This document shows, in pieces, positions 17,982-26,702 of a stretch of 64,000 nucleotides of DNA. Within the stretch, counting starts at the first letter, position 1; each line of letters opens with the position of its first letter. Source of the DNA: Rhodococcus sp. KRD197 (lineage in GTDB: Bacteria; Actinomycetota; Actinomycetes; Mycobacteriales; Mycobacteriaceae); the NCBI RefSeq assembly GCF_017168235.1, contig NZ_JABFAO010000001.1, forward strand, positions 208,048-272,047, written 5' to 3'. The notes under the pieces were generated by a model. That model saw only the letters and a program-made list of their open reading frames with translations, was not told the origin of the DNA and made no database searches. A program made the position numbers and the translations under genes.

Positions 17982-18899
17982 TCACCGCAGAACGGACGTG
18001 GGCGCCTCACCCGGCTCCGGGAACAACACATCCTGGGTAACGTCGAGCAGAGCCAACGACACCACCGAAAACAGCATCAGCACAACCACGCCGGCGATGA
18101 CGACGACCACACGCTGGCGGCCGGGCGGGGGGCCGCTCAGAGCCCGCACCCGCGCGAGAACATCACCGCCGGTACCGGGTAGGGCGTAGGACGCAGCGCC
18201 TCTTTTTCGATCCGCACCGAGCAGCGCGGTCCGTGCGAGTGCGGTCATCGTCACGGCGCGGCCGTGCCTCGCGGCGATTTCGTCGGCGTGACGTTCCGCG
18301 GCATGGCGCACGCGGTCGACCACCGGACGCAGCAACGGATCGATCACGGCAGCTACCTCGCAGATCTGCGTCCACATCGAATGACGAAAACGCAGGTGCG
18401 CTCGCTCGTGTTCGATCACCGCCCGCAGTTCTGCACCGGACAGAGCGTCGACGAGACCGGTCGTGACCACCACTGCGCCACCACCCGACGGCACCGCGAA
18501 CGCGTCGGGCTCGGGCGAATCCACGACGACCGTGCCACGTCTACTCCCCGCCTCCCTACCTGCAGCCTCCCTACCTGCAGCCTCCCTACCGAAGGCCGAT
18601 GCCACGCGCGCACTGGCGACCATCTTTCTCAGATGCGCCATCGCGAGGATCAGGCGCCAGAGAAGAAAGCACACCGCCAGCACGCCGACTGCGCGGATCG
18701 GAAGAGCCGTCAAGGACAACGACACTGTGGCCACGGCTACGAGCGAGGCGACGACCGAAAGCGCCGACGCTGCAGCAAGCGTGGGGAGCGCGATCACCGC
18801 CCAGGGTGGGGTGAGATCACGATCGACGCGACGGCAGTAGACGTGCAGTGCCGCGGATGCAACCCACGGCAGAGCCACGGCGACCCCGAACCCGCTCAC
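17982..18899 (-). CDS. M56 (BlaR1/MecR1-like) membrane metallopeptidase
   Basis: The 305-residue protein has three or four N-terminal membrane segments, then a zinc-peptidase core with HERAH in AVIEHERAHLRFRH and the downstream HADEIAARHG third-ligand region, and a final membrane helix. It lacks the penicillin-binding sensor domain of true BlaR1, as in Rv1845c-type proteins. It overlaps the BlaI gene by ATGA, so the pair forms a repressor/protease switch. The linker after TM3 carries a GREAA repeat (DNA 18551-18590) that differs from its surroundings. Confidence 0.9.
   Translation of the reverse strand: MSGFGVAVALPWVASAALHVYCRRVDRDLTPPWAVIALPTLAAASALSVVASLVAVATVSLSLTALPIRAVGVLAVCFLLWRLILAMAHLRKMVASARVASAFGREAAGREAAGREAGSRRGTVVVDSPEPDAFAVPSGGGAVVVTTGLVDALSGAELRAVIEHERAHLRFRHSMWTQICEVAAVIDPLLRPVVDRVRHAAERHADEIAARHGRAVTMTALARTALLGADRKRGAASYALPGTGGDVLARVRALSGPPPGRQRVVVVIAGVVVLMLFSVVSLALLDVTQDVLFPEPGEAPTSVLR
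18551..18590. repeat. 15-bp tandem repeat, 2.7 copies, inside the M56 gene
   Basis: CCTCCCTACCTGCAG occurs at 18551-18565 and 18566-18580, and its first ten bases recur at 18581-18590. On the coding strand it adds five-residue GREAA units in frame, so copy number changes would lengthen the linker without breaking the gene. Confidence 0.85.
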
Positions 18900-19291
18900 G
18901 ACGGATCCGGGTCCTGGTTGCTGCGATCACGGGCGAGCAGCTCACGCAGGACCGCCTCGTCGTCCGGGCCCAACGCCGCCACGAAATTGGCCAGGACGTC
19001 GGCGCGCTCCTCCCTGGCGTCGAGTTCGCTACGCATCCGGATCGCCGCGCGCAGTGCGGGCAGATCCTCGTACGGGGCCTGCAGGGCATAGATGAACGAG
19101 CGACCTTTTCGCCGACGAGTCAGCAGTCCCTTTTCACGGAGCCGAACCAGCGCCGTCATCACCGTCGTATGGGCAAGATCGGCGCTCAGACGCTCGCGGA
19201 CATCGGACACCGACAGCTCCTGGTGCTCCCCGAGAAGACGAAGAATCGACTCCTCGAGCTCACCAGAACCCCTACGCACGACCTCGGCCAC
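18896..19291 (-). CDS. BlaI/MecI/CopY family transcriptional repressor
   Basis: The 131-residue protein has a winged helix (residues about 10-75; LSVSDVRERLSADLAHTTVMTALVRLREKGLLTRRRKGRSFIY), the exact pattern of the BlaI/MecI/CopY group, and a short dimerisation tail. It is the first gene of the pair with the M56 peptidase, which would cleave it on an envelope signal. Targets likely include its own promoter and perhaps the dyad at 16685. No TACA/TGTA dyad was found directly upstream. Confidence 0.92.
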   Translation of the reverse strand: MAEVVRRGSGELEESILRLLGEHQELSVSDVRERLSADLAHTTVMTALVRLREKGLLTRRRKGRSFIYALQAPYEDLPALRAAIRMRSELDAREERADVLANFVAALGPDDEAVLRELLARDRSNQDPDPS

Positions 19292-19413
19292 TTCTCACGG
19301 TTTCCAGATTACGCAACCACACGCTCGAAGAGCGCTGTGGAGGACAACGAGCTTTCTGCGACGCCTGCGACAACGGTTAAGGCTGTCATTATCATCGCCA
19401 GGAAGGGGTTCGA

Positions 19414-19521
19414 ATGACCGAGGCCACCGGAGAATCCGTGCAACTAGATAGTCCCACAGGAACAGTTCTCATCGACCCGATCCTGACCCTCTACAACGCA
19501 ACGCTCGCATCCCCGATCTGA
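19414..19521 (+). CDS. Possible 35-residue peptide of unknown function
   Basis: ATG 19414 follows a strong ribosome site (AGGAAGGGG, 19400-19408) at good spacing and opens a 35-codon frame (MTEATGESVQLDSPTG, then TVLIDPILTLYNATLASPI). It is divergent from the BlaI gene and lies alone in the gap before the TetR gene. I do not recognise it. It may be a small protein, a leader peptide, or the stub of a deleted gene. Confidence 0.38.
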   Translation: MTEATGESVQLDSPTGTVLIDPILTLYNATLASPI

Positions 19522-19567
19522 GCATTCGGAAGCGCGACAATCTCATTTTTCTACGTGCTGCGCACGT

Positions 19568-20164
19568 TCACGAGGACTGAACCAGGCGCGCCAGCAACGA
19601 CTCAGCGAGAGCGAGCTGGCGCTCGGGTGGCATGTCATCCGGGTTCATCACCGCCTGCAGGCTGAGCGCGTCGATCAGGACCTGAATCTCGTCCAGAATG
19701 ACGTCATCCGAAACACGGGTACGAATCCGACCTTCGAGCCTCCCCTCGTCGAGAAGCCTCGACCACCATCTGCGAGCCTCGGCAATCGATTGGCGTCGAA
19801 CATCGTTGAGCGCGGGCGACGCGACTGCCGCTGCCCAATAGCTCATGTCCAGACGAGCCTCCCGATGCCTTTCCTCGTCGAGCGGAAGCGCTTCGAGCAG
19901 CAGCAGGCGCAACGCATCGAGTCCCGATCGCCCGTCGAGCTTCCGCGCCCAACGTTCGGCCACCTGCGCGTACGCCCGTCGGTGGACAGAGATGACGATG
20001 TCGTCGCGGCTGTCGAAGTAGTGGTCGATCACCCCGTTGGACACGCCCGCCTCCCTTGCAACCTCGCGGATCGTCATGCCGTTGAGACCGCTACGGACGA
20101 TGACGCGTGACGCTGCTTCGATGATCTCGACGCGACGCTGACTGTGGTCGACAACCTTCGGCAC
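19568..20164 (-). CDS. TetR family regulator (BetI-like), divergent from aminotransferase
   Basis: The 198-residue protein has a TetR helix-turn-helix (IVRSGLNGMTIREVAREAGVSNGVIDHYFDSRDD) with the HYFDSRDD end often seen in BetI-like regulators, and the DMSYWAAA segment of the same group. GTG 20164 is chosen because AGAAGG lies 5 nt upstream; a longer start at 20221 would run through the operator region. It is divergent from the aminotransferase/permease operon, whose spacer holds a perfect 16-bp dyad. An amine or amino-acid ligand is a guess. Confidence 0.88.
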   Translation of the reverse strand: MPKVVDHSQRRVEIIEAASRVIVRSGLNGMTIREVAREAGVSNGVIDHYFDSRDDIVISVHRRAYAQVAERWARKLDGRSGLDALRLLLLEALPLDEERHREARLDMSYWAAAVASPALNDVRRQSIAEARRWWSRLLDEGRLEGRIRTRVSDDVILDEIQVLIDALSLQAVMNPDDMPPERQLALAESLLARLVQSS

Positions 20165-20183
20165 TGGCGCCTTCTCTCTTTTA

Positions 20184-20248
20184 TCGGACGTCTGACCTAT
20201 TTTACGCGACCGGAACACCAACGAAATCTATTTAGGACAGCTGTCCTA
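20184..20248. promoter_or_regulatory. Strong operator plus degenerate copy upstream of aminotransferase operon
   Basis: TAGGACAGCTGTCCTA (20233-20248) is a perfect 16-bp palindrome 46 nt before the aminotransferase ATG. TCGGACGTCTGACCTA (20184-20199) matches it at 12 of 16 positions and lies just upstream of the TetR start. Together they could control both divergent promoters. Confidence 0.7.
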
Positions 20249-20294
20249 CAAACTTGGCGAAAGGCATCAGAATCACCGACCACTGAAGGACACC

Positions 20295-21539
20295 ATGACA
20301 ATCGCCATCTCACCACGCACACTCGACGCGGATGCTGCACTGCGCGCCCGGGCAGCGGCGGTCATTCCACGCGGAATGTACGGCCACCTCTCCGTCCAAA
20401 AAGTACTGCCCGAGGGATTTCCGCAGTTCTACGCCCGCGGCGAAGGCGCCATGGTGTGGGATGTCGACGGAAACGACTATGTCGACTTCATGTGCGCCTT
20501 CGGGCCGATGGTGGTCGGATACGCGAACGCCAAGGTCGACGCGGCCGCGGGCGTTCACCAGCGCCTGGGCGATGCCATCGCCGGACCCACTCCGGTGCTC
20601 GTCGAAGCCGCCGAGAATCTGGTGGACACGGTCGCTCACTCCGACTGGGCAATGTTCGCCAAGAACGGCGCCGACGCGACCAGCATGGCCGTCGTGATCG
20701 CGCGCGCCGCGACCGGACGCAAGAAGCTGCTCAAAGCCACGTCGGCATACCACGGCGCGACCCCGTGGTTCACCCCGATGCCTGCCGGTGTGACGGCCGA
20801 GGACCGCGCCAATATCGTCGAGTTCACCTACAACGATCTCGAATCCGTCAAGGCCGCAGTTGATTCGGCCGACGGCGATGTCGCTGCCATCATCCTCACG
20901 CCGCATCAGCACGACGCCATGGTCGACCAAGAGGAGGTGCGGCCCGAGTTCGCACGCGGGGTGCGAGAACTCGCGACGAAACTCGGCATCGTCCTCATCC
21001 TCGACGAGGTCCGCACGGGTTTTCGCATCGACATGGCCGGCAGCTGGGAGCCAATCGGAGTGCGACCCGATCTCACGGCGTTCAGCAAGGCCATCGCCAA
21101 CGGTTACGCGTTCTCAGCCGTGACCGGAATCGACGCTCTGGCCGATGCGGCATCCGAGGTCTACGTCACGGGTTCGTTCTGGATGGGCTCCGTCGCCATG
21201 GCGGCGTCGATCGAGACAACACGCATTCTGCGCGAGGGCGGTCTGGCCGAACTGACGCGCGCCGGTGCCGACTTCAGAACCGGGCTCGCACGGCAGGCAG
21301 CGGACCACGGCTTCGACCTGGTTCAGACCGGTCCGGTCTCGATGCCCATGCTGCGGTTCGGCGATGACGACGAGCTCACCACTGCTTTCGCGTTCACCGC
21401 CGCTGCGGTGCGGCACGGCGTCATCCTTCATCCCTGGCACAACATGTTTCTCTCGTCGGCGCATACGCCCGTAGTCATCGCCGCCGCGCTCGAGCGCACT
21501 GATGCCGCCTTCACCGATCTCGCGCGCACAAGGCCATGA
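20295..21539 (+). CDS. Class III PLP aminotransferase (glutamate-1-semialdehyde aminomutase-like)
   Basis: The 414-residue enzyme has the fold type I core of class III aminotransferases: MVWDVDGNDYVDFMCAFGPMVVGYAN near the N-terminus, FAKNGADATSMAVVIARAATGR for the cofactor phosphate, ILILDEVRTGFRID with the ring Asp, and the PLP lysine in FSKAIANGYAFSAVTG. It resembles HemL, but hemL normally lies with heme genes. Here it is followed by an APC permease, so transamination of an imported amine or amino acid is more likely. GAAGGA precedes the ATG. Confidence 0.9.
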   Translation: MTIAISPRTLDADAALRARAAAVIPRGMYGHLSVQKVLPEGFPQFYARGEGAMVWDVDGNDYVDFMCAFGPMVVGYANAKVDAAAGVHQRLGDAIAGPTPVLVEAAENLVDTVAHSDWAMFAKNGADATSMAVVIARAATGRKKLLKATSAYHGATPWFTPMPAGVTAEDRANIVEFTYNDLESVKAAVDSADGDVAAIILTPHQHDAMVDQEEVRPEFARGVRELATKLGIVLILDEVRTGFRIDMAGSWEPIGVRPDLTAFSKAIANGYAFSAVTGIDALADAASEVYVTGSFWMGSVAMAASIETTRILREGGLAELTRAGADFRTGLARQAADHGFDLVQTGPVSMPMLRFGDDDELTTAFAFTAAAVRHGVILHPWHNMFLSSAHTPVVIAAALERTDAAFTDLARTRP

Positions 21540-21586
21540 ACCTGCGCCTCGGTCTGCCATCCACCAAACCAACTCCAGGAGCACAT

Positions 21587-21631
21587 ATGTCGACCACAAG
21601 AGTTTCATCCCCCATCAAGGCGTCCAGGTGA
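21587..21631 (+). CDS. Possible 14-residue leader ORF coupled to the permease
   Basis: ATG 21587 has a better ribosome site (AGGAG, 5-6 nt upstream) than the permease itself and encodes MSTTRVSSPIKASR. Its TGA overlaps the permease GTG as GTGA. Either it is a translational-coupling leader, or it is the true N-terminus of the permease displaced by a one-base frameshift. The sequence MSTT... would suit an APC permease start. Confidence 0.4.
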   Translation: MSTTRVSSPIKASR

Positions 21632-23046
21632 GCACGCAGCCCCAGCTACGGGGCAGCCTGACCACCGGGCGCATAGTCATGCTCGTCGTCGCGGCCGCGG
21701 CTCCCCTTGGAGTGGTGATCGGCAACGTGCCCATCGGCCTCATCCTGGGCAACGGAGCCGGTCTCCCGGTGGCCTTCCTGATTGCCGCAATTCTCATCGC
21801 GTGCTCCGCTGCCGGGTATGTGGCGATGAGTCGAGCCGTCCCGAGCGCCGGCGGCTTCGCGGCGTTCGTCACGGCAGGTCTCGGCCCCCGCCTCGGCCGC
21901 GGTACCGCATACGCGATCGCCGTCGCCTATTTCGCCGGAGTGCTGGCACTGGCAACCGGGTTCGGATACTTCTCCAATCTCATCCTCGCCGGACTCGGCA
22001 TCGAACTGCCGTGGTTCGCGTGGACCGTAGCGGCAATGACCGTTGTCGCCGTCTTCGGCCGCCGATCGGTCGATTCATCCGCCAAGCTTCTCCTCGCCTT
22101 CATGATCGCTGAGTTCGCCATTCTGGTGGTGCTCGACATCGCCATCCTCGTCAAGCACGGCCTGCCTGCACTGCCGCTCGACGTCTTCTCTCCCGACCAA
22201 GTCTTTTCGGGGCAACTCGGGCCGGCGCTCATGGTGGGCTTCACGTCGTTCATCGGCGTCGAGTCGGCCATCATCTACGCCAAGGAGGCCAAGGAACCCG
22301 AACGGTCTATTCCGCGAGCAACTTTCGGTGCTATAGCTGCGATTGCCGCGTTCTATGTACTGACGACCTGGCTGGTGATCGGAAGCATCGGCGTCGACGA
22401 CGTGGTCGCCTCGGCCACCGAAAGCGAAGGGTCGTTCATCTTCATGCTGACTGCCGCGAACGCGGGCAATCTCACACTGACAATCATGCAGATCTTCTTC
22501 TGCACAAGCCTGCTCGCATGCCTTCTCGCCCTTCACAATGCAACTACGCGCTATGTGCACACTCTCGCGGGCGAAAAGGCACTCCCCCGCACTCTGTCGG
22601 CAGTCCATGCACGCCACGCATCGCCACATCGGGCCAGCGACGCGGTCGCAGGCCTGACCGCGATCGTGCTCCTGGTGTGCGCGGTGATGGGGGCTGAACC
22701 ATACATCGGCCTCGGCACGTCACTCACCGGTCTGTTCACCGTCGGCGTCATCGGACTTCAGGTACTCGTGTCGATCGCGGCGATCGTCTACTTCCGTCGC
22801 CGGCGTGATCCACGGATCTGGACCACCCTGGTCGCACCTATGGTCGGCGGCGTCGGTATCGCAGTGGGCGTGGGCTTCATCATCGCCAATTACTCCACCC
22901 TGACCGGAACCAACTCGTTGGTGGCCAACAGCTTGCCTGCGGTTCTCGGCATCGCCCTGGCCGCAGGGGTCCTTTGGGGAGTCCGTTCCCAACCAGCAGC
23001 GGGCGAGACCGAGTCGTACGAGTCCGAGGAGATCGCAACGAGATGA
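21628..23046 (+). CDS. APC family amino-acid permease
   Basis: The 472-residue protein has about 12 membrane segments and the APC opening RGSLTTGRIVMLVVAAAAPLGVVIGNVP with GLILGNGAGLPVAFL. FTSFIGVESAIIYAKEAKEPERSIPRAT is the family's TM6-TM7 signature. It imports an amino acid or amine by proton symport in the inner membrane. GTG 21628 is the likely start, fed by the overlapping leader ORF. Its position after the aminotransferase suggests uptake of that enzyme's substrate. Confidence 0.9.
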   Translation: MSTQPQLRGSLTTGRIVMLVVAAAAPLGVVIGNVPIGLILGNGAGLPVAFLIAAILIACSAAGYVAMSRAVPSAGGFAAFVTAGLGPRLGRGTAYAIAVAYFAGVLALATGFGYFSNLILAGLGIELPWFAWTVAAMTVVAVFGRRSVDSSAKLLLAFMIAEFAILVVLDIAILVKHGLPALPLDVFSPDQVFSGQLGPALMVGFTSFIGVESAIIYAKEAKEPERSIPRATFGAIAAIAAFYVLTTWLVIGSIGVDDVVASATESEGSFIFMLTAANAGNLTLTIMQIFFCTSLLACLLALHNATTRYVHTLAGEKALPRTLSAVHARHASPHRASDAVAGLTAIVLLVCAVMGAEPYIGLGTSLTGLFTVGVIGLQVLVSIAAIVYFRRRRDPRIWTTLVAPMVGGVGIAVGVGFIIANYSTLTGTNSLVANSLPAVLGIALAAGVLWGVRSQPAAGETESYESEEIATR

Positions 23047-23135
23047 GCGAGTAGGAAAACAGCCAACCTGCAGGGTCGAGATGGTCCTCTCTCGGAATTC
23101 CGCAAGGATCCGGGAATGGCAGTCATAATTGGATC

Positions 23136-23687
23136 ATGCGCTCGAGACAGAAGATCTTGGATGCGACGCTGGGGTTGATCGCCGAATCCGGTTTCGAGGA
23201 CGTCACTATTGCGGCAGTGGCGCGTGCTGCGGGTGTCACGCGCCAGACGATCTACACGATCTTCACCACGCGTGAGGACATGATCTCCGAGGCGATGGTC
23301 GGACTCGTCGTCGAAGTAATCGGCGATATCCGTAAGAAGTCCGACCAGGCCGAGACGCCGACGGAGTTCGTCGTCGAGACAATCGTCGCCAGTCGCAATC
23401 TCATTCATCGGGAACCGGTACTGAACTCTTTGCTGCGCTCGGGAAATGCGAACCCACTGTTCGACGCGGACATGATGGATCGAGCCGCACCGGTGGTTCG
23501 CCAATTCCTCGACGGGTACATCGAACGCAACCCAGGTTTCGATTCGGCACTGTTCGAAGACATCGAGGGCGTGCTCGTTCGGGTGGGCCTGTCGGTCATC
23601 TTGTTCGGCGACCCGTCGATACACGACGACGACGGTCTGCGCCGCTACCTTCGGCGATGGCTGGTGCCGGTCCTGCCGTTCGACTGA
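23136..23687 (+). CDS. TetR family regulator
   Basis: The 183-residue protein is a compact TetR regulator; the helix-turn-helix begins almost at the N-terminus (ILDATLGLIAESGFEDVTIAAVARAAGVTRQTIYTIFTTRED). It lies between the permease and the cholesterol-oxidase-like gene, co-directional with both, 89 nt after the permease stop and 100 nt before the next start. It could regulate either. No convincing dyad was seen immediately upstream. Confidence 0.88.
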   Translation: MRSRQKILDATLGLIAESGFEDVTIAAVARAAGVTRQTIYTIFTTREDMISEAMVGLVVEVIGDIRKKSDQAETPTEFVVETIVASRNLIHREPVLNSLLRSGNANPLFDADMMDRAAPVVRQFLDGYIERNPGFDSALFEDIEGVLVRVGLSVILFGDPSIHDDDGLRRYLRRWLVPVLPFD

Positions 23688-23787
23688 CGGTACAAACTTG
23701 ACACTGGAACCAACTTCTGTCTAGTTTTGCACCGCGCACATGTGACCCGAGTCTCTATGCGTGCATGTCCGCAACCATGGGGGGAAC

Positions 23788-25386
23788 GTGTCGAATCTCA
23801 ACCGTCGGTCATTTTTGGGTGCAACTGCGGTTGCGGGCTTGGCTGCAATCTCGGGCACAGGTATTGCTCGGGCAGCCACCGGCAGCAGTGGACGGCGCAC
23901 ACAGGTACCGCTCACCCGTGAAGACCACCGTGTGATCGTCATCGGGTCAGGGTTCGGCGGTGGCGTCGCCGCGTTGCGCCTGGCCCAGGCGGGCGTACCG
24001 GTACTGGTACTCGAGCGCGGAAGGCGTTGGCCCACAGGCCCGAATGCCGATACCTTCCCTGATCCGACCGCGCCGGACAAGCGGATGCTGTGGTACGGCG
24101 GGGGTCCCAATCTATTCGGTAAGCCCGTTCCCTTCGATCCGTACGTCGGTCTGCTCGAGGCTGTCTCAGGTGACAACATGACCGCGCTGTGCGCAGCGGC
24201 TGTGGGCGGCGGATCCCTGATCTATCAGGGCATGAGTCTGCAGCCGTCCCAGGCTGTGTTCGAGGAACACTTTCCGGTCGATCTCGACTGGACCACGCTG
24301 AACGCAGTCCACTACCCTCGCGTCGCGCGGATGTTGAAGCTCGAGTTGGCTCCTGATGAACTGATCGCAACTCCCAACTACCAAGCAGCGCGGGTCTTCG
24401 CGGACAATGCGCGTCGAGCGGGCCTGCCGGTGTCGAAGATCCCGATGCCGATCGACTGGAACTACGCCCTCGACGAGACGCGTGGGGTGATGAAGCCGTC
24501 GTACACCAACGGTGCGGGCGGATTCGGAGTGAACAACGGCGGCAAGCATTCTGTGGATGTCACCTACATCGCGGCGGCCGAGGCCACAGGCCTGGCCACC
24601 GTGGCAACGCAACACAATGTCACCGGAATCGAACGCGCAGCCGACGGTCGTTGGACCGTGCTGGTGGACAGGATCGATTCCGACGGAACGGTGTTGGAGA
24701 ACAAGATTCTGACCACCGGCGCGCTGATCATGGCGGCGGGAAGCCTGAATACCACCAAGATGCTCGTTCGTGCGAGCGCCACCGGGGCCATTCCAGATCT
24801 GCCGGACGAACTCGGGCAGGGCTGGGGCACCAACGCCGACCGTATCTACGTATGGTCCAGCATCGAGCAGCAATTCGGTGCGCCGCAGGGCGGCCCGGTG
24901 GTGTTCGGCAGCTTGAACTGGGACGACCCGCGTACTGCACACACCGTGATTCAGGCATCGATACCACCGCTGTCCGTCGATGCCCGCAGCACCGTGCTCG
25001 TCGGATACGGAGTCAGCAACGGTCGCGGTCACTTCGGCTACGACTCCGCGCGAGATCAGACACAGCTGCACTGGCCGGCCGAGGGAGACTCCATCATTCA
25101 GGTCGGATCGATCGATCCGACAGTTCGTCGAATCGCCGGTTCGGGCAGCATGCTGACCGACACGAATGCGCTGTTCCCGTCCACCTGGCATCCGTTGGGC
25201 GGGGCCAACATGGGCCCGGTGTGCGACCTCGACGGTCGAGTGCACGGCCAACCCGGACTGTATGTGCTCGACGGTGCGCTCATGCCCGGCAACACCGCCG
25301 CCTGCAACCCGTCCATGACCATTGCCGCGCTCGCCGAACGAGCCCTGGACAACATCGTCGCCCGCGATCTCGACACCGCCATCTGA
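23788..25386 (+). CDS. Secreted GMC-type oxidoreductase, cholesterol oxidase-like, Tat exported
   Basis: The 532-residue flavoprotein begins with a twin-arginine signal (LNRRSFLGATAVAGLAAISG, cleavage near ARA-A). FAD binding is shown by VIVIGSGFGGGVAALRLAQAGVPVLVLERG. The C-terminal STWHPLGGANMG and NTAACNPSMTIAALAER supply the catalytic His and Asn of class I cholesterol oxidases, which oxidise and isomerise 3-hydroxysterols to 4-en-3-ones. GTG 23788 is preferred; GTG 23761 would add nine residues before the signal. TTGACA at 23698 may be its -35. Other alcohols are possible substrates. The LIP lipase gene follows after 20 nt. Confidence 0.9.
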   Translation: MSNLNRRSFLGATAVAGLAAISGTGIARAATGSSGRRTQVPLTREDHRVIVIGSGFGGGVAALRLAQAGVPVLVLERGRRWPTGPNADTFPDPTAPDKRMLWYGGGPNLFGKPVPFDPYVGLLEAVSGDNMTALCAAAVGGGSLIYQGMSLQPSQAVFEEHFPVDLDWTTLNAVHYPRVARMLKLELAPDELIATPNYQAARVFADNARRAGLPVSKIPMPIDWNYALDETRGVMKPSYTNGAGGFGVNNGGKHSVDVTYIAAAEATGLATVATQHNVTGIERAADGRWTVLVDRIDSDGTVLENKILTTGALIMAAGSLNTTKMLVRASATGAIPDLPDELGQGWGTNADRIYVWSSIEQQFGAPQGGPVVFGSLNWDDPRTAHTVIQASIPPLSVDARSTVLVGYGVSNGRGHFGYDSARDQTQLHWPAEGDSIIQVGSIDPTVRRIAGSGSMLTDTNALFPSTWHPLGGANMGPVCDLDGRVHGQPGLYVLDGALMPGNTAACNPSMTIAALAERALDNIVARDLDTAI

Positions 25387-25406
25387 TCTTCGACAGAGAG
25401 AACCAA

Positions 25407-26702
25407 ATGCGCTTGTATCGCAGCATGATTCGCGGCCTCGTCGGCACTGCGGTCCTTGCTACCTCGATGATCGTCCTCGGTACCTCGGCAGCGCATGCCG
25501 ATCCCCTGGATGAGTTCTACGTGCCGCCGTTGCAGCTCGTCGATGACCCAGGGGCCGTTCTTCGGACACAACCGATGTCACTGTTCGCTGCTCTGCCCGG
25601 TGTGGACGGTGCGTATCCGGTGCAGGCACAGCGAGTCATGTACACCTCACGCACTCAGGACGACGCACCTATCGCGGTCACCGGTACGTTCATCGAGACC
25701 GAGGTGCAGTGGCGGGGTGCCGGACCGCGCCCGACGATCGTCGTTGCACCGGGCACGATGGGCCAGGGCGACCAATGCGCTCCATCACGCTCCTTTCCGA
25801 CCGCGATCAATGCTGTAGCGCAACCACTGTCGATCTCGTTCAACCAGGAGTTGCTGTCGTCGACTCTATGGGGGTCGATGGGTGCGAACGTGTTCGTCAC
25901 CGACTACATCGGATTGGGAACGCCCGGTGTGCACACGTACGTGAGCAGGCCGGAGGGGGCCCATGCGGTTCTCGACGGTGCCCGTGCCGCGAACGAACTG
26001 TCCGGTGACCCGAATGCACCGATCGGTATCTGGGGTTACTCCCAGGGTGGCGGAGCTGCGGCGGCCGCCGCCGAACTCGCGGCGGAGTACGCGCCCGAAC
26101 TCGACTTGAAGGGAACGTGGGCCGGGGCACCTACCGCCGATCTACTCGACGTGCTGGGGAAGGTCGACGGGACGCTGATCGGCGGCGTCATCGGATATGC
26201 GTTGAACGGACTCGTCGAGCGAGACCCGACTCTGCGCTCGCTCGTCGACGAGAGGCTCACCGATCATGGCAAGGCGGTTCTGAACGAGCTGTCGACGGAA
26301 TGCATCGGCGACACGATTCTCGAGCGACCATTTCTGCGCACGGAGTCGTTGACAAAAGACGGCAAGTCGTTGCTCGAGAATGTGCGCACCATTCCCGAGG
26401 CCGGACGTATTTTCGACGAGCAACGCATCGGCGAACGCACACCGAACGCTCCGGTCCTGATCACCAGCGGAATCAACGACGACACGATTCCGTACGGCCA
26501 GGCCAGACAGTTGGCGCTGGACTGGTGCGGCCAGGGCGCGTCGGTCGATTTCCGTAGCAATCAACTGCCCCCGATTCTGCAAGGTGTGGTGCTGCCGAAC
26601 CACTTCGGGCCGCAGCTGATCGACGGTTACGGCGGTGGAGCTGCCCAGTTCCTGATGGACCGGTTCGCCGATGTCCCGCTGGCAGCATGCACCTTCGACT
26701 GA
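25407..26702 (+). CDS. Secreted lipase, LIP (secretory lipase) family
   Basis: The 431-residue protein has a Sec signal peptide ending SAAHA-DPLD near residue 32. The alpha/beta hydrolase core has the nucleophile in IWGYSQGGGAAAAAAE, an acid in SGINDDTIPYGQ, and the histidine in VLPNHFGP. This is the LIP family typical of mycolic actinomycetes and Candida, acting on triacylglycerols or steryl esters outside the cell. It follows the cholesterol-oxidase-like gene by 20 nt, so co-secretion of an esterase and a sterol oxidase is an attractive reading. Confidence 0.92.
   Translation: MRLYRSMIRGLVGTAVLATSMIVLGTSAAHADPLDEFYVPPLQLVDDPGAVLRTQPMSLFAALPGVDGAYPVQAQRVMYTSRTQDDAPIAVTGTFIETEVQWRGAGPRPTIVVAPGTMGQGDQCAPSRSFPTAINAVAQPLSISFNQELLSSTLWGSMGANVFVTDYIGLGTPGVHTYVSRPEGAHAVLDGARAANELSGDPNAPIGIWGYSQGGGAAAAAAELAAEYAPELDLKGTWAGAPTADLLDVLGKVDGTLIGGVIGYALNGLVERDPTLRSLVDERLTDHGKAVLNELSTECIGDTILERPFLRTESLTKDGKSLLENVRTIPEAGRIFDEQRIGERTPNAPVLITSGINDDTIPYGQARQLALDWCGQGASVDFRSNQLPPILQGVVLPNHFGPQLIDGYGGGAAQFLMDRFADVPLAACTFD

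Noticed and set aside
20295-21539. Calling the class III aminotransferase hemL
   Set aside because: The sequence resembles the HemL group, but the permease and TetR context does not fit heme synthesis and no other heme gene is near.
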